64,000 bases of DNA, from contig NC_089983.1 of the NCBI RefSeq assembly GCF_036417845.1, positions 50,781,297-50,845,296 of the forward strand, read 5' to 3'. The translations under genes were made by a program, and so were the position numbers. How positions within the stretch are numbered: the first letter of the stretch is position 1; every line of letters starts with the position of its first letter. This DNA is from Apteryx mantelli (Eukaryota; Chordata; Aves; Apterygiformes; Apterygidae). Under the pieces are notes generated by a model. It was not told the origin of the DNA. It saw only the letters and a program-made list of their open reading frames with translations, and searched no databases. Of this stretch, positions 53,401 through 64,000 are shown piece by piece.

Positions 53401-56400
53401 ATTTATGAGATGTGATTCAGTAAGCTGGCATTATGCCATGACTTCCCCACATCAAGGTTTAGAGCTGTCTAGGATAAAATATTTTTAACAGAGCTGAGCT
53501 AAGTTAAAAAATTAGAAAATAAACAACTGATTCAAATATCAAAATGTTTCAATTTTTAAACCACATTTGACAATTAAAATCATCTCTCTGCTAGACAGTC
53601 TTTCTAGTCCCATAACCCCAACTTATTTGGTGGGCCAGACTGTCTAGGAAGGGGAACTTCATGGGAGCACAGTTCACAGAAGAAAATATGGGCCGGATTG
53701 AAAACATTCCCAAACCAGTTCCCTATCCATATTGACACAGGCTGAAAAATTAGGAGCTAGACTACCTTAACTCATGAAAACAAAGGATGTGGAGCATAGC
53801 CTCTTATTGAGGCCAAGCCTGCATCTGTATTTACCTTGCAAACTGCGCTTGGCTGTGTTTACACAAGACATGGCACTGTGGGAACCCACTCGTGTCTGAG
53901 AGCCTCTGTGCACCGCTGCAGCACAAGCAACAACAACAAGGAGCAGGCAATGAAACGGAGCATAAGGGTTGAGGCATCTCCGTGGCAGGCATTTCCATAC
54001 CGCTAACATTCTTCTGTTCAGAAGTAATGACCTGACACTGAATTTCAATAGTTCCTACAATTTATGCTTTTCAAGAAAACCCACCATCTTTGTCGGGTTT
54101 TCCTTCCAGAAGTAATATTGTATGGATCTGAAGAACAAAACAAACAAACAACCCTCTGAACAACAATTCTGAATCACTAAGGCAGTCTGGGACCACAGAA
54201 CGCGCAAAAAACTTAATGTGTTCTTGATTGCATTCCTTCATTCCTGACGGTACAAAATCAGAAGGGTAGACTTTATTGTGTCAACATTAAATGTTCTGTT
54301 TAAATATTAAAAAACCCTGGTTGTTAAACTAATATTAAACTAATATTAAAAATACACTGCAAGCTGGATCCCCTACTGCCTGTTTCACAAACAAGCTTAC
54401 ATTTTAGCAGTACAACCACTGCCAATGTAAAGTTCTGAAAGTTTTTAATTACAATTGGCATTTCAAACACATTTCACAGTTTGTGTGTTATGAGAGGAGT
54501 TTTTGCCAAGTGAATTATTAAACTGCTGTGCTGAACAGAATGGGTACATATCTATTTTCAGTTTATTATTTCAATACTGCATATGACAATAATGTAAAAT
54601 AAACTACAAACTAATTAAGGCAATAAATTAGTTTTTTCACTCTAACATCTGAATAGTAATAATGCATTTTACCTTGTACTTAATGCTACATAAATATCTA
54701 TTTTAATGACAAAACAATTTTTGAGCGAGTGTGCATTAAGTTAACGCATGCTACAGTTGCACCATGTAAAGTCTTCTCTTTAAACAAGACTGGCTTACAG
54801 TATAAGAGATCTTGAATTTGCCTAGGGTCATGCTAAGGGAGTTGGCATCAAGTTCCTCCTAGCAGCTAAACTGCATAGGTAGACAAGCAGGAACACAGAA
54901 CAACTGACTGGTGCAGAGAGGGTCTGTACGGTAAAAGTCATCCAGGGAGTAAATCAGCCCTTGGAAACGGAGGCAGAAATGCACTACAAACCAGAGGGAC
55001 ACAAAATGGCAGGAGGAAAAGTGTTACAGAATGACTGCACAGAGCTCCAGGGCAGTGTTCTGGCATGCTACACGATGCTATACAGATAGATTAAGCAGAC
55101 AGAATTCAAATTCTAAGCAAGAATTCCCAATAATCTTACTGGTTGTGTGATAAAGTTAGTAGTGGAAGTTGTAACTGAAAGGGACAAAACAAAATCCTCT
55201 GATATTCCCACTGACCCTTTCCAGCTCTCTCTTCCAGTAGCACTTTCAGAAGTCTGAGTTTTACTAATTCCTGAAATATTTCTGCACACCTTTCCTTATT
55301 TTTCTTACAGTATGCAATTCTCTATTGAGCTATTTAAGACTGATTCTAAGAATGCCTAGGAAAAATTTTAGAAGGTTTCTTCAAGAAAAATAAGTCCACA
55401 GTTGAAGATGCTGCATAGTGACATAAGTACTGCAAAGTTAATATGAGGAACTTGACAGCATTATTTCAGCACTAGTGAAAGAATCAGCACTTTTATTGTG
55501 GAATCACTGTGCAACTGAAAGCAATAGCAGCAGCAATCAGTGTTGCAAGGTCAGAAATGCTGAAATGTGATTACAAGACAACTAGATATTCAAGTAGTAT
55601 TTCAAGGAATGCAATACAAAAATAATCCTACAGATAAGACAATGGATAGGCTGCATCTACAGGCTGTATCTACATCCACTTGTCCTACAGTTCTCAGGAG
55701 TAGCTCTGCAAAGCAGGTGGGAAATCCAGCAAAGTCAAACAGCCAGGAAGTCTCATTTCCCGTCTCACAAGCGAGACGGCACAGGCTGCCTGGGCTTAGT
55801 ATTGTACCATATTGTGCATGTCACCTGGGTCAAAAATTGGTATAAGCAGCAACAAAATTCCTATTGTGCGACTAAGCTTCAGCTTAAACTTCTGAAGTTA
55901 GATGCAAATTTAGTACACTTGAAAACAGAAAAGCTCAATAACTTTACAGCTTGTCCATGTAGATTCCAAGTAGCTCAGAATCACTAAATAACCTCTGAAA
56001 AGGAGGAGTTCCAAATTGCATGGGAATCGGCATCCACTCCCTGTCCTTAGAATTATTCAGGCTAAAGAGTCCCCTAGGTCAAGGGTCAAACTAAGGTTTT
56101 CTTACAGCTACCGCAAACAATATTTGTATGAAGCACAAAAGAAAGAGGAAGCTCAGGACTAGTAGAGAGAGTCCAAAAGCACAACAAGAAATATCGGTAG
56201 TTCAAATAAGCAAACGATCTCCTACTCCTAGGACTAGCTCCTCTCCTTTCTTACCCTCCTTCCCAACTCCATTACATCTTTGCCCAGCTTTTCCACCCTG
56301 TTTCTGAGCATGCAATTGAGAGTTATCCTATCTGTGGTAAGTTTGGGATACCTCTTCATTTTTCCAAAAAGCAGCTACAATGCACCAGGGGGTGGAGGAG

Positions 56401-57735
56401 TGGGGGTGGGGGGGAAAAACGTCTCTTAATTGCCAGCTTGGATCTATAATCAACCATGAAAATTTTCCTTCAAGTTTTTAAGAAAAGAACTGCAGCCTCA
56501 GAACAAGCTGATGCCCATAGGAATTCTGTTTACAAAGAAAAGTGCATTTTAGAGCTATCATTTCTAGTGAGTTCTGAAAAAGAGAATTAAGCAAAACATA
56601 TGTAAGAGGTGATTAAAAAGGTATAAAGAGTCATGGACTAAAAGAATTCTAGGATTGCAACAAGAGGTCTTCAGTAAGGATATTCTTCTCAGTTCAGTTC
56701 CTACTGGACACATCACCCAGTCAATGAAGATGATTTAGTGAATTTGGCAAAGTTCTTATTTCCCAACACAAGAGAAGGTTGTTACTTTTTATCTACTGTA
56801 GAACTGGCCAAAGAGTGAAGTGAAACTGAGATCACTAGAAGACTGACATGGAAAATTCATAAAAAGGTGACTTCCATTACTAGCAATGCAGTCTCTTCAC
56901 TTGCAATACAGCTTAGCCATGAATACCCCAGATAGATAGAAGTAGTGCCTGCTGATGTATGTCTCTTGCCTGAGCGCCTCCCTTCCATTCTCAGGGAGGA
57001 AAAAAAGGAAATATTCGCAAGAAAAGGAAGGAAATGAAGAGGAAAATATAAAATTAAAAATCTAGCCTCCTGTAGAAGAGCAAGGATTTACACAGATGAT
57101 TTCTATTAAGGTTAATAGAAGTTAAGCACATAAAATCCTCTTGTGTTAATGGGATAATAAATCCGTTAGCCTCAAATACTTTACAAATGGAACAGGACAG
57201 TAGCACTCTTACAAAACTAGGAAAAAAGATATGAAGTCATTAATCATACAGAAATGTCTACTCAACGACTACTCAAAAGTAATGCATTTCTTAAAAAAAA
57301 AAAAAAAAGTGTTTTCAAACTTACTTGCATTCACCCACAATTTCTTCTTATTACAAACCCTACATCCACCACTCAAACCACTGAGACTTTCTGGTAGGAA
57401 GTAGGCAAAAGGAACTGAATAGATGTCGTGAAACATTTGTATCTCCAGAATAGAATTGCGAAACATTCTCCCAGAAAGAAACGCATGAGCCTCCACAGCA
57501 GCTGCGCAGTGACTCTAACACTCACAGGAAGTAACGGCTGGATATGCTCTTTAGAGATGGCTTGGGCAGGCACAGGAAGTATGAAATTTAAGGGACATTG
57601 GACATTCAAATAGCAACCGGAAACATGTCCAGACTCTATAAGGCTTAATAGGACAAATCAGACAAATAGTACAAACTAATAGTATTGTACTTCTGACTGT
57701 GATTAATGAGATTTATGAAAAGTCTTGTATTAAAA

Positions 57736-58260
57736 TGTGATAGGTGCTAGTTTGTTACATCAAATCGGGAAGTGATTTTACGATGAAACTAGGCGCTAAT
57801 TGCGGGCTAAAACCACAACATCCTGCAATGAGGGCATGTACCCCGCCTGAGATAATTAAGTGGAGCCAGCGAGGCGGCGATGTTAGTTTAGATAGCCTAA
57901 TATGGCAATGGCGAGGTCACACAGTTGTAAAATATATGCATGACCTGAGGGTCACCACACACAACGCAGAGGAAGACTCCAGCCTTCATCCCCACGACCA
58001 CCAGAAGGCTGAAGAAGACCCCCTAGCAACAGCCGGCGCAACCGCAGAAGTTACAGGAGGTGCCACATATACCCGGGGCTGGAATCGCATATAAGGAGAC
58101 TGTGAGGGGGCGATCGCGCGCGCCGTTGGTGGAGCAGGAGACTCCCCCCCGGCCGCCCAGCGCTGTTTTGCTTACTTGTGACTTGCTCAATTATTTTATA
58201 AATTGGAATTTATGCAACCCGGCCCCAGTGGTTGTCAATTTGTCGCGTTTACCTATAACA
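57736..58260 (+). mobile_element. Solo LTR of an endogenous retrovirus
   Basis: 525 bp bounded by TGTGATAGGT and ACCTATAACA, a 10-bp terminal inverted repeat with one mismatch, with TG and CA ends. AAAA flanks both sides (57732-57735 and 58261-58264), a possible 4-bp target duplication that would fit ERV1-type integration, although the A-rich site makes this weak. A TATA-like box lies at 58090-58095 (TATAAG), followed by a CpG-rich stretch where transcription would start. The element is much richer in CpG than its surroundings, suggesting it is fairly young. No internal viral genes and no second LTR are present, so recombination between LTRs probably removed them. Confidence 0.75.
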
Positions 58261-61200
58261 AAAACATTTGGTAATGAGATAGTTAAGAAATAATATGTAT
58301 GTTTGTTTTTTCTAATTACAGTCAGAATGAGGTTATCTTCTGAAATTAACACTGAAAGTTCACATCCCTACTAGATTTTGTCCAGTACTTTTGAGTAGTT
58401 TGTTTGTCCACAAGAAATAATGAAGAAAAGCAAGGCAACTGTCATTAGAATTAACTTTGTTCCATAAAACCCATCTGAAAATCAGAAAATGGTTAAAAAT
58501 AACTGCTTTGGTCATTAATAGAACTGTCAAAATTTTATTCAGTTATAAAAATATTTAAATCTGAAATAGAGATATGGGGGGGGAAAAAACATTTGAGCAT
58601 AACCCTCTTTAAAACCCAACCCGTAAAAGGAGGCATTACTTTTTGGTTAAGAAACTTAGCCACAAGGGCGAGGATTGGTAGCTGTAAACCTTTCAATCCA
58701 ATATAAGATCAGTTCCAGCACCCTGGAGCTAAAATATTGCCACAGCATCTCTACTCAAGACAATGTGCAATCAAGTTAGTTTTCACAGCCTGTCTTTGTA
58801 TTTCCTCTCTCGTCAGTCGCTATTATGCAGAACGTTTTTTTTGCTCATCACTGGGGAATGTCAACGTTTTATTAATGTGTTTAAATATTATGTAGACTGC
58901 CTTAAATATTCACACATGCATAACCTTAAACTACATTTCTATTTACAACTATTTACCTAAATTTGCTGTCCTTTCATAAACTATCTTTTCTATTTCCTTC
59001 TGCAGTCTTATGAACAGCTCTTTTGATCCTTTACTACTTTTGGAAATTTTTAATGCAAATTATTCTGCTTGCTTGCCTGAGGTGTCACTTTCCTAGCTCT
59101 GGCAGGAAGGTAATTCTCCTAAGAAAATAAGGTTAGGGTGATCTGTCTGCTTGTCTGACCATCCACCCCCAAGTACTTTTGGGGATCTTTGGACAATTTC
59201 AACTAAATTTGACAGATATGTGTAGGTCTCAAATATAATTAAGATCCTACAAGCTTTGTCAAATTCAGCAGTCAGGTAAAGGAGCAGGATCTAATCAGTG
59301 TCCCAGGGAGCTAAACAAATCACAAACAAACAAACTAGACTTTTTCAGTTTGATTGGCAGTGGCTGACACGATAATCAGCACATACTTACTGGCCAAGCA
59401 ATCAATACAGAGTAGCCACTAGCCACAGACGTACCGTCTCTTGTCTGAACCAGGTATTGGCAGGAATAAAGAAGAAATTGAAGTTCGTGCAGTGGGATTG
59501 GGTAAGAGAATAAAAAGACAGAGGTAGGGCTTCATCAGTCCTGCTATTCAGTGACCAATTAACAGAACTTTCAAACACTGATTCGAGTACTGAGAAAAAA
59601 AAAAAAAGAACAAGTATTAAACAAATACTTAGAGAAACAGCTTTCCTTTCTTGTCCCTTGACTCAATTTAATTCAAACACCCCTCCTCCACCCTTCCTAG
59701 TCTCAGCTGCCCTCGTTTTCGCCATGGATTACACTCAGTCCATCCCAATTCCTTTGTTGAGGCAAAGGGCAGCACGGAAGGTTGGGACCACGTGCGGACA
59801 GTTTCTTTCTGCCACTCCTTCCTTCTTACTGGCTTTCCTCCTCTGCTGATTTTCGTCTGCTCCAGCACAGTCCTCGCCGGGCACAGCCCCTTTGGCAGTG
59901 TACCTGCTCCAGTGGGCATCACCGGCAGGCCACAGACCCCTCAGAGACGCACCTTCTCCAGCAGGGTGCCTCCTCCCAAGAGCACAGCTCCAGCTGTGTC
60001 CCCAGCAACATCACCTCTGCACCTTCTTAAAAACGCCTGGGCTGAGGTGCCGTGCTATCGGTTGAAGTTTTTGTTTGCATGCGTCCAGAGCCAGCACAGG
60101 GCAGTCCATGGCCTCCTCCCACGCAGGCCACCCCTGCTACTGAAACCCTGCAGTTTATGCCCAATATTTAAGATCAGGCATGCAAGGGTGATAGCTTCCT
60201 CAGAACGGACAGAATCACATGCAGCGGAGTTGCAGGTAAACAAGCTATCCCTTGTCAGCCGCAGTAAGCTGCTGGGTGACTGCTCCTAGCCTTTCCCAGA
60301 TAAAGATAAAATCTATTAAGCTCAAAGCATCATGAAAGTGTTTTTCAAATTTGTATGTTATCTCACACAGCATAAATTCTAATATGATTATAAAGCCTGA
60401 ACAAACTATGAAGGTGATGTAAACTAATACAGTTTCCATGCAAGTGGCATAGCACAGGGAGTCTGCTACTGGGGCTCAGCTGATAACTCAGTAGTTATAT
60501 AGTTATATTAAGTTGATCACTTACACTTACCTGTATGTTGCCTCACATAGTTACCAAACTTGAAATATATTGTATGCAACTAACAACTATCTGATCAGAA
60601 AGTGTGCAGTTATATATTATATTGCAAACAATTCATGAATCAGGAAGTTATATATAGTGTCTGAACTTCTGTTTCTCTCAGATTAGTATTTCTCAAAGCC
60701 CTCTGAAACACAATGTACAGATCTGTTTAACAGAATGACTACCTTGTCATTTATTTTTGTATTGTGCTAATGTCTTTTTTAATTAGCAAAAAGGACAATT
60801 ATCTTTTCCATTTGTAGCTTAAAGTATAGAGGATGTGTGCTTTCTACATGCTTTATAAAACTTTTTATCAATTACTTTTGTTGTGTGTGTAACAAAAGAG
60901 GGTGAAGTTATAAGAACATTTTCTTCCTTTCCATTGTGGCCTCACAGTTGCATCAACCTAACGTAGAGCAGGGAACTGCACCAGGCAGTAAGAACAAGCA
61001 CTGCGGGGTGGGACCCCCTTAAACCTGCTTTGTCCTCAGACAAAACGTTCACATAATTATATTGTGAGAAGACTTTAGTAGAGAGGTTGATACAGGCAGA
61101 AATAACAACAGATCATCTGATAAAATACATGAGCCATAGGAAAAAGGGGGAAAAGAAAGCAGGGAGAAAAAAGCAAGGAAAATTTGCAGAGACAGTCTCT

Positions 61201-64000
61201 GCCTATTCTTCAAGCCTACTGCATGTGCACTTGATCCGACCCAAAAGCTGTGCAACTCCTCAATGCTGCACTGACCTCAAACTAGTAAATCCAAGTTTAC
61301 TAGCTCTAGATTAAAAACATACTTTGAGTCAGAGTTGGCTTATCTTCGGTGAGGCTTAAAATCTTGGATATTTGCTCACATCCACTTTGGAGAAATACTA
61401 TAGCATCCTACAACTCTTAAGTTCACCACATACTTCCTGAATGAGTATATGTATTTAAAATACAGATTATTAAAATTTGTATTTCTTATTTACATCAAAT
61501 AGATCCAACTAATTCAATGACCAATATTCGATGTTTCTGAAAAAGAAAATTCTCCTTTTAAATATCTCACTATTTAGGTAATGTATATTTAAAAAAAACT
61601 CTTCCCTGCAAAATGATCAAATTATAGCCAAAGCATTAGATTTGATAGCTATCTAGACTTTTTTTCAAATATTGTTGCAATATTTCAATTTTTGATATTT
61701 TATGGCTATCATATCATTCAAGTCAGTGATTTGACTATATGCTGAATAAGGAGGTTCAGCTCTTCTCTAAGCTTACTGATATATTATTCAATTTAAACCT
61801 CCTTTCTTCTCATTATATAGGAAGGGAGAAGAAAGGTAATCTGCAACATGCTTCTTATAATTTGTAATATCCCAGTTAATTCCACCTAACTGTTCTCCTT
61901 TTGAAATTAATTTGTTTAGTTTCTGCCAGGATAAGGAATGCAGGAGCTGCTCTCCAAAAATAAACAATCTGTTGCAAGAGAATTTAGCACTGAAGTGGGG
62001 ATTAACGCTGGAAAGCAAAAAGAGAAAGCAAAGATTTAACAGAAGGAAAGGAGACTGCTTGATGCTAAGGAAGAAGGAGCCCACTATGCATCATATAAAG
62101 AAAATTCAACTGCCCTTTTATCTAATTTTGTAGGTCTTCCCTTGACTGTCCTTTCTAATGTGTTGCATATGAAGATGAAAAGAACTGGATTACATATACT
62201 TTAAAATACGTTCAATAGAAAAATACTGTTTTGAACACACGCAAACACCTTGATTGCATTTACAACTGCAGAACAGCTAGTACTTCCACCCTTTAAACAC
62301 TGCCTGTGAAGCAGCACCCTAGTAATCCTCTTAAAAGATCACACTCTCACTTCATTTGTTTCCTGTTACTAAACTACCCTTTGATATAGAGCAACAATTT
62401 GCTTCTCTATGTTGTTTAGAAAGAGGAATTTTACTAAAACACAGCATCAGCTACAGAACCATGAAACTGGTTAGAGACACACAGTATAAAAAGCATACCA
62501 AACAAGAATGATTCTCAGTTATTCATCTGAGGTGTAACCCCACCACGTTTTTGTTTTGCTTGGGGTTTTTTTGTTGTTTTTTTTTTGGTGGGGGGGTGGT
62601 TAAAGATATGTATGAGGAACATTTGCTCTTTAAGGATATATAATATATTCTCACTAGTATTATCCACTTCGCACTATTTCATTCAGATAACTACCATATG
62701 GTCCTCATGATTTATTTCACTTGAGTTTCTTGAGTTGTTTTGTAATTCCTCCTTAGAGGCTCTGATTTCTGTTAAGGACACACATTGATCTTGTGTGAGA
62801 TGGAACATGCAGGAAAAATTTTAAAAACCTCTCCCCAAGTAAAAACTGCTATAAACATGAATTTAACTTTTCTGATGCTGTACTCTAATTGTATCACCTC
62901 TTGTCAGTCATAAGGCCTAGAGCCTCACAGATGGCATAGTTGCTCTTAATACATTTAAAACAGCATTAAATAATGTATTATTTAGTCTGCTCATTATTCC
63001 TTTATCCCTTTTGTTTCTAATTTGTTTGTTGTTTTTTTACAGTGGAAAGCTTACTCTGATTATGTTGCTTTAGCCATATTTCCACTTTAAATATGCTTGG
63101 TTTCTTACACATAATAAATTTCTGTACTCACATTTCCACTAACTTTTACTTATCAAGAACTTTTTCAGAGATGTATGACTCTTGCATAGTTTTCTTAAGA
63201 GGACAAACATGTTTGTGTGAATGACCACAGAGCTGGAATTCCAGAGTTCCTTGTTTTATTCCTTGCTGTACTAGAAGCTTACCAGATATCCAAGTCCAAA
63301 TCACTTAGCACTTTGTTATCTTATTTGCCACATTTACAAAATGGAGATTAGCATTTCTATGTCTCATTTTCTCCATTTGCAAGATTCAGATTTTACCCTG
63401 ATGGAGTAAAACATTTTGTGATGGTAAGGTAAAAGATGTACAGAAGTATTTCCAGGGTGTAAAGAATCAGACTGAAGGGATACGATTCTAGCCCCAGCTT
63501 TTACACTGCTTTTACCAGCTGTAAAGGTGAAAATAAAAATATTAGAATCCTTTGTAAAAATGGTTTCAAGTTGACAGATGAAAAGAGCTATGTAAAAGTT
63601 AGGTGGTATTAGTGATTATTATTTACTGTAATAAAAAAATACTTTACATAGCCTGTCACATATTAAAATTACATTTCTTTCTCTTTTGTGCTGCTAAATC
63701 TGTAGTACAATTAGGAAGAAAGATTTTCACATCCAGAGAAAGAAAAACCTTTTTGAAAACCCCCCACAAACTCCAAGAAGCCTGGAAATCTACAAACAGA
63801 ATATGTTAAACAGGCTAAATGGTTTATTGACTGAGAAGTTGGATGAGATGTCATGTTCAGAGCCTAGACTTCTCCCAGTCTTCATCACTGACAGCTGCTT
63901 AAACAAACCATTACAATTTTCATGTATTTCCAAATATTCTGTCTACAAAATAGATCTAATTTAGATCTACTGCATTTCAATAGACCTTTGCATTTCTAGA
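58261..64000 (-). other. CCDC148 intron, right part
   Basis: AT-rich and featureless apart from a possible old repeat at about 59660-60020 and poly-T/poly-G tracts at about 62550-62600. No exon of CCDC148 or of another gene was recognised. Confidence 0.5.
59660..60020 (-). mobile_element. Possible old avian interspersed repeat
   Basis: GC-richer than its surroundings. Read on the minus strand it has the phrases CCACTGGAGCAGGTACACTG, GAGGACTGTGCTGGAGCAG and AGGAAGGAGTGGCAGAAAG. These resemble a repeat common in bird genomes that I associate, from memory, with the 5' region of CR1 elements. The open frames on both strands here are by-products. The identity and edges are uncertain. Confidence 0.35.

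Larger units (their letters stand above)
45715..57735 (-). other. CCDC148 intron, left part
   Basis: AT-rich DNA with an A22 run plus (GA)6 at 46059-46092, a coding-like block at 47180-47425, a weaker one at 48844-49047, and a G-run cluster at 56388-56414. I looked for the conserved upstream CCDC148 segments on the minus strand and found none. Confidence 0.55.

Noticed and set aside
57744-58094. 116-codon frame inside the LTR
   Set aside because: LTRs do not normally encode protein. The frame spans the U3-like part and has no recognisable domain.
61912-62133. Plus-strand frame rich in K, R and E
   Set aside because: The charged composition follows from A-rich DNA, with no domain or splice context.

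Overview
This is eukaryotic, vertebrate DNA, most likely from a bird. The evidence is split exons with canonical splice sites, CR1-type LINE fragments, one solo LTR, a CpG-island promoter, GC-rich minisatellites and a gene order known from amniote genomes (ACVR1 - UPP2 - CCDC148). There are no operons, phage, CRISPR arrays or bacterial genes. Almost all of the long open frames in the GC-rich part are stop-poor noise.

Layout. (1) About 1-4.6 kb: AT-rich, non-repetitive DNA, read as the first intron of a minus-strand gene whose 5' end lies in the CpG island at about 3.9-5.2 kb. A strong minus-strand splice donor is at 4591/4590. By synteny this gene is probably ACVR1, but no ACVR1 coding exon is visible. 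A coding-like, frame-broken block (2717-3316) lies in this intron. (2) About 5.2-16.5 kb: GC-rich intergenic or UPP2 5' DNA with no recognisable exon, carrying two minisatellites (35-bp and 34-bp units). (3) 16.57-22.48 kb, plus strand: six exons of uridine phosphorylase 2 (UPP2), lacking only the short first coding exon. Phases and lengths fit the family, but exon 17175-17335 carries a net 2-base insertion and exon 21590-21735 a 1-base deletion. As written, the gene cannot encode a full enzyme. (4) 22.5-26.3 kb: UPP2 3' flank and the convergent space between the genes. (5) 26.3-45.7 kb, minus strand: the last five coding exons of CCDC148 (221 residues and a stop), intact and in phase across every junction. 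(6) 45.7-64 kb: further CCDC148 intron with a 525-bp solo LTR and scattered old repeats. No further CCDC148 exon was recognised, so the 5' part of the gene should lie beyond the right edge.

The two protein genes converge tail to tail and are unrelated in function: UPP2 is a soluble enzyme of pyrimidine salvage and CCDC148 a coiled-coil protein without a settled role. The most useful points for a second look are the doubly frameshifted UPP2 copy, the loss of the cysteine thought to form its redox disulfide, the hierarchical minisatellites, a pair of 46-bp near-identical sequences 777 bp apart in a CCDC148 intron, and several coding-like blocks of unknown parentage. No clearly new biological system was found.
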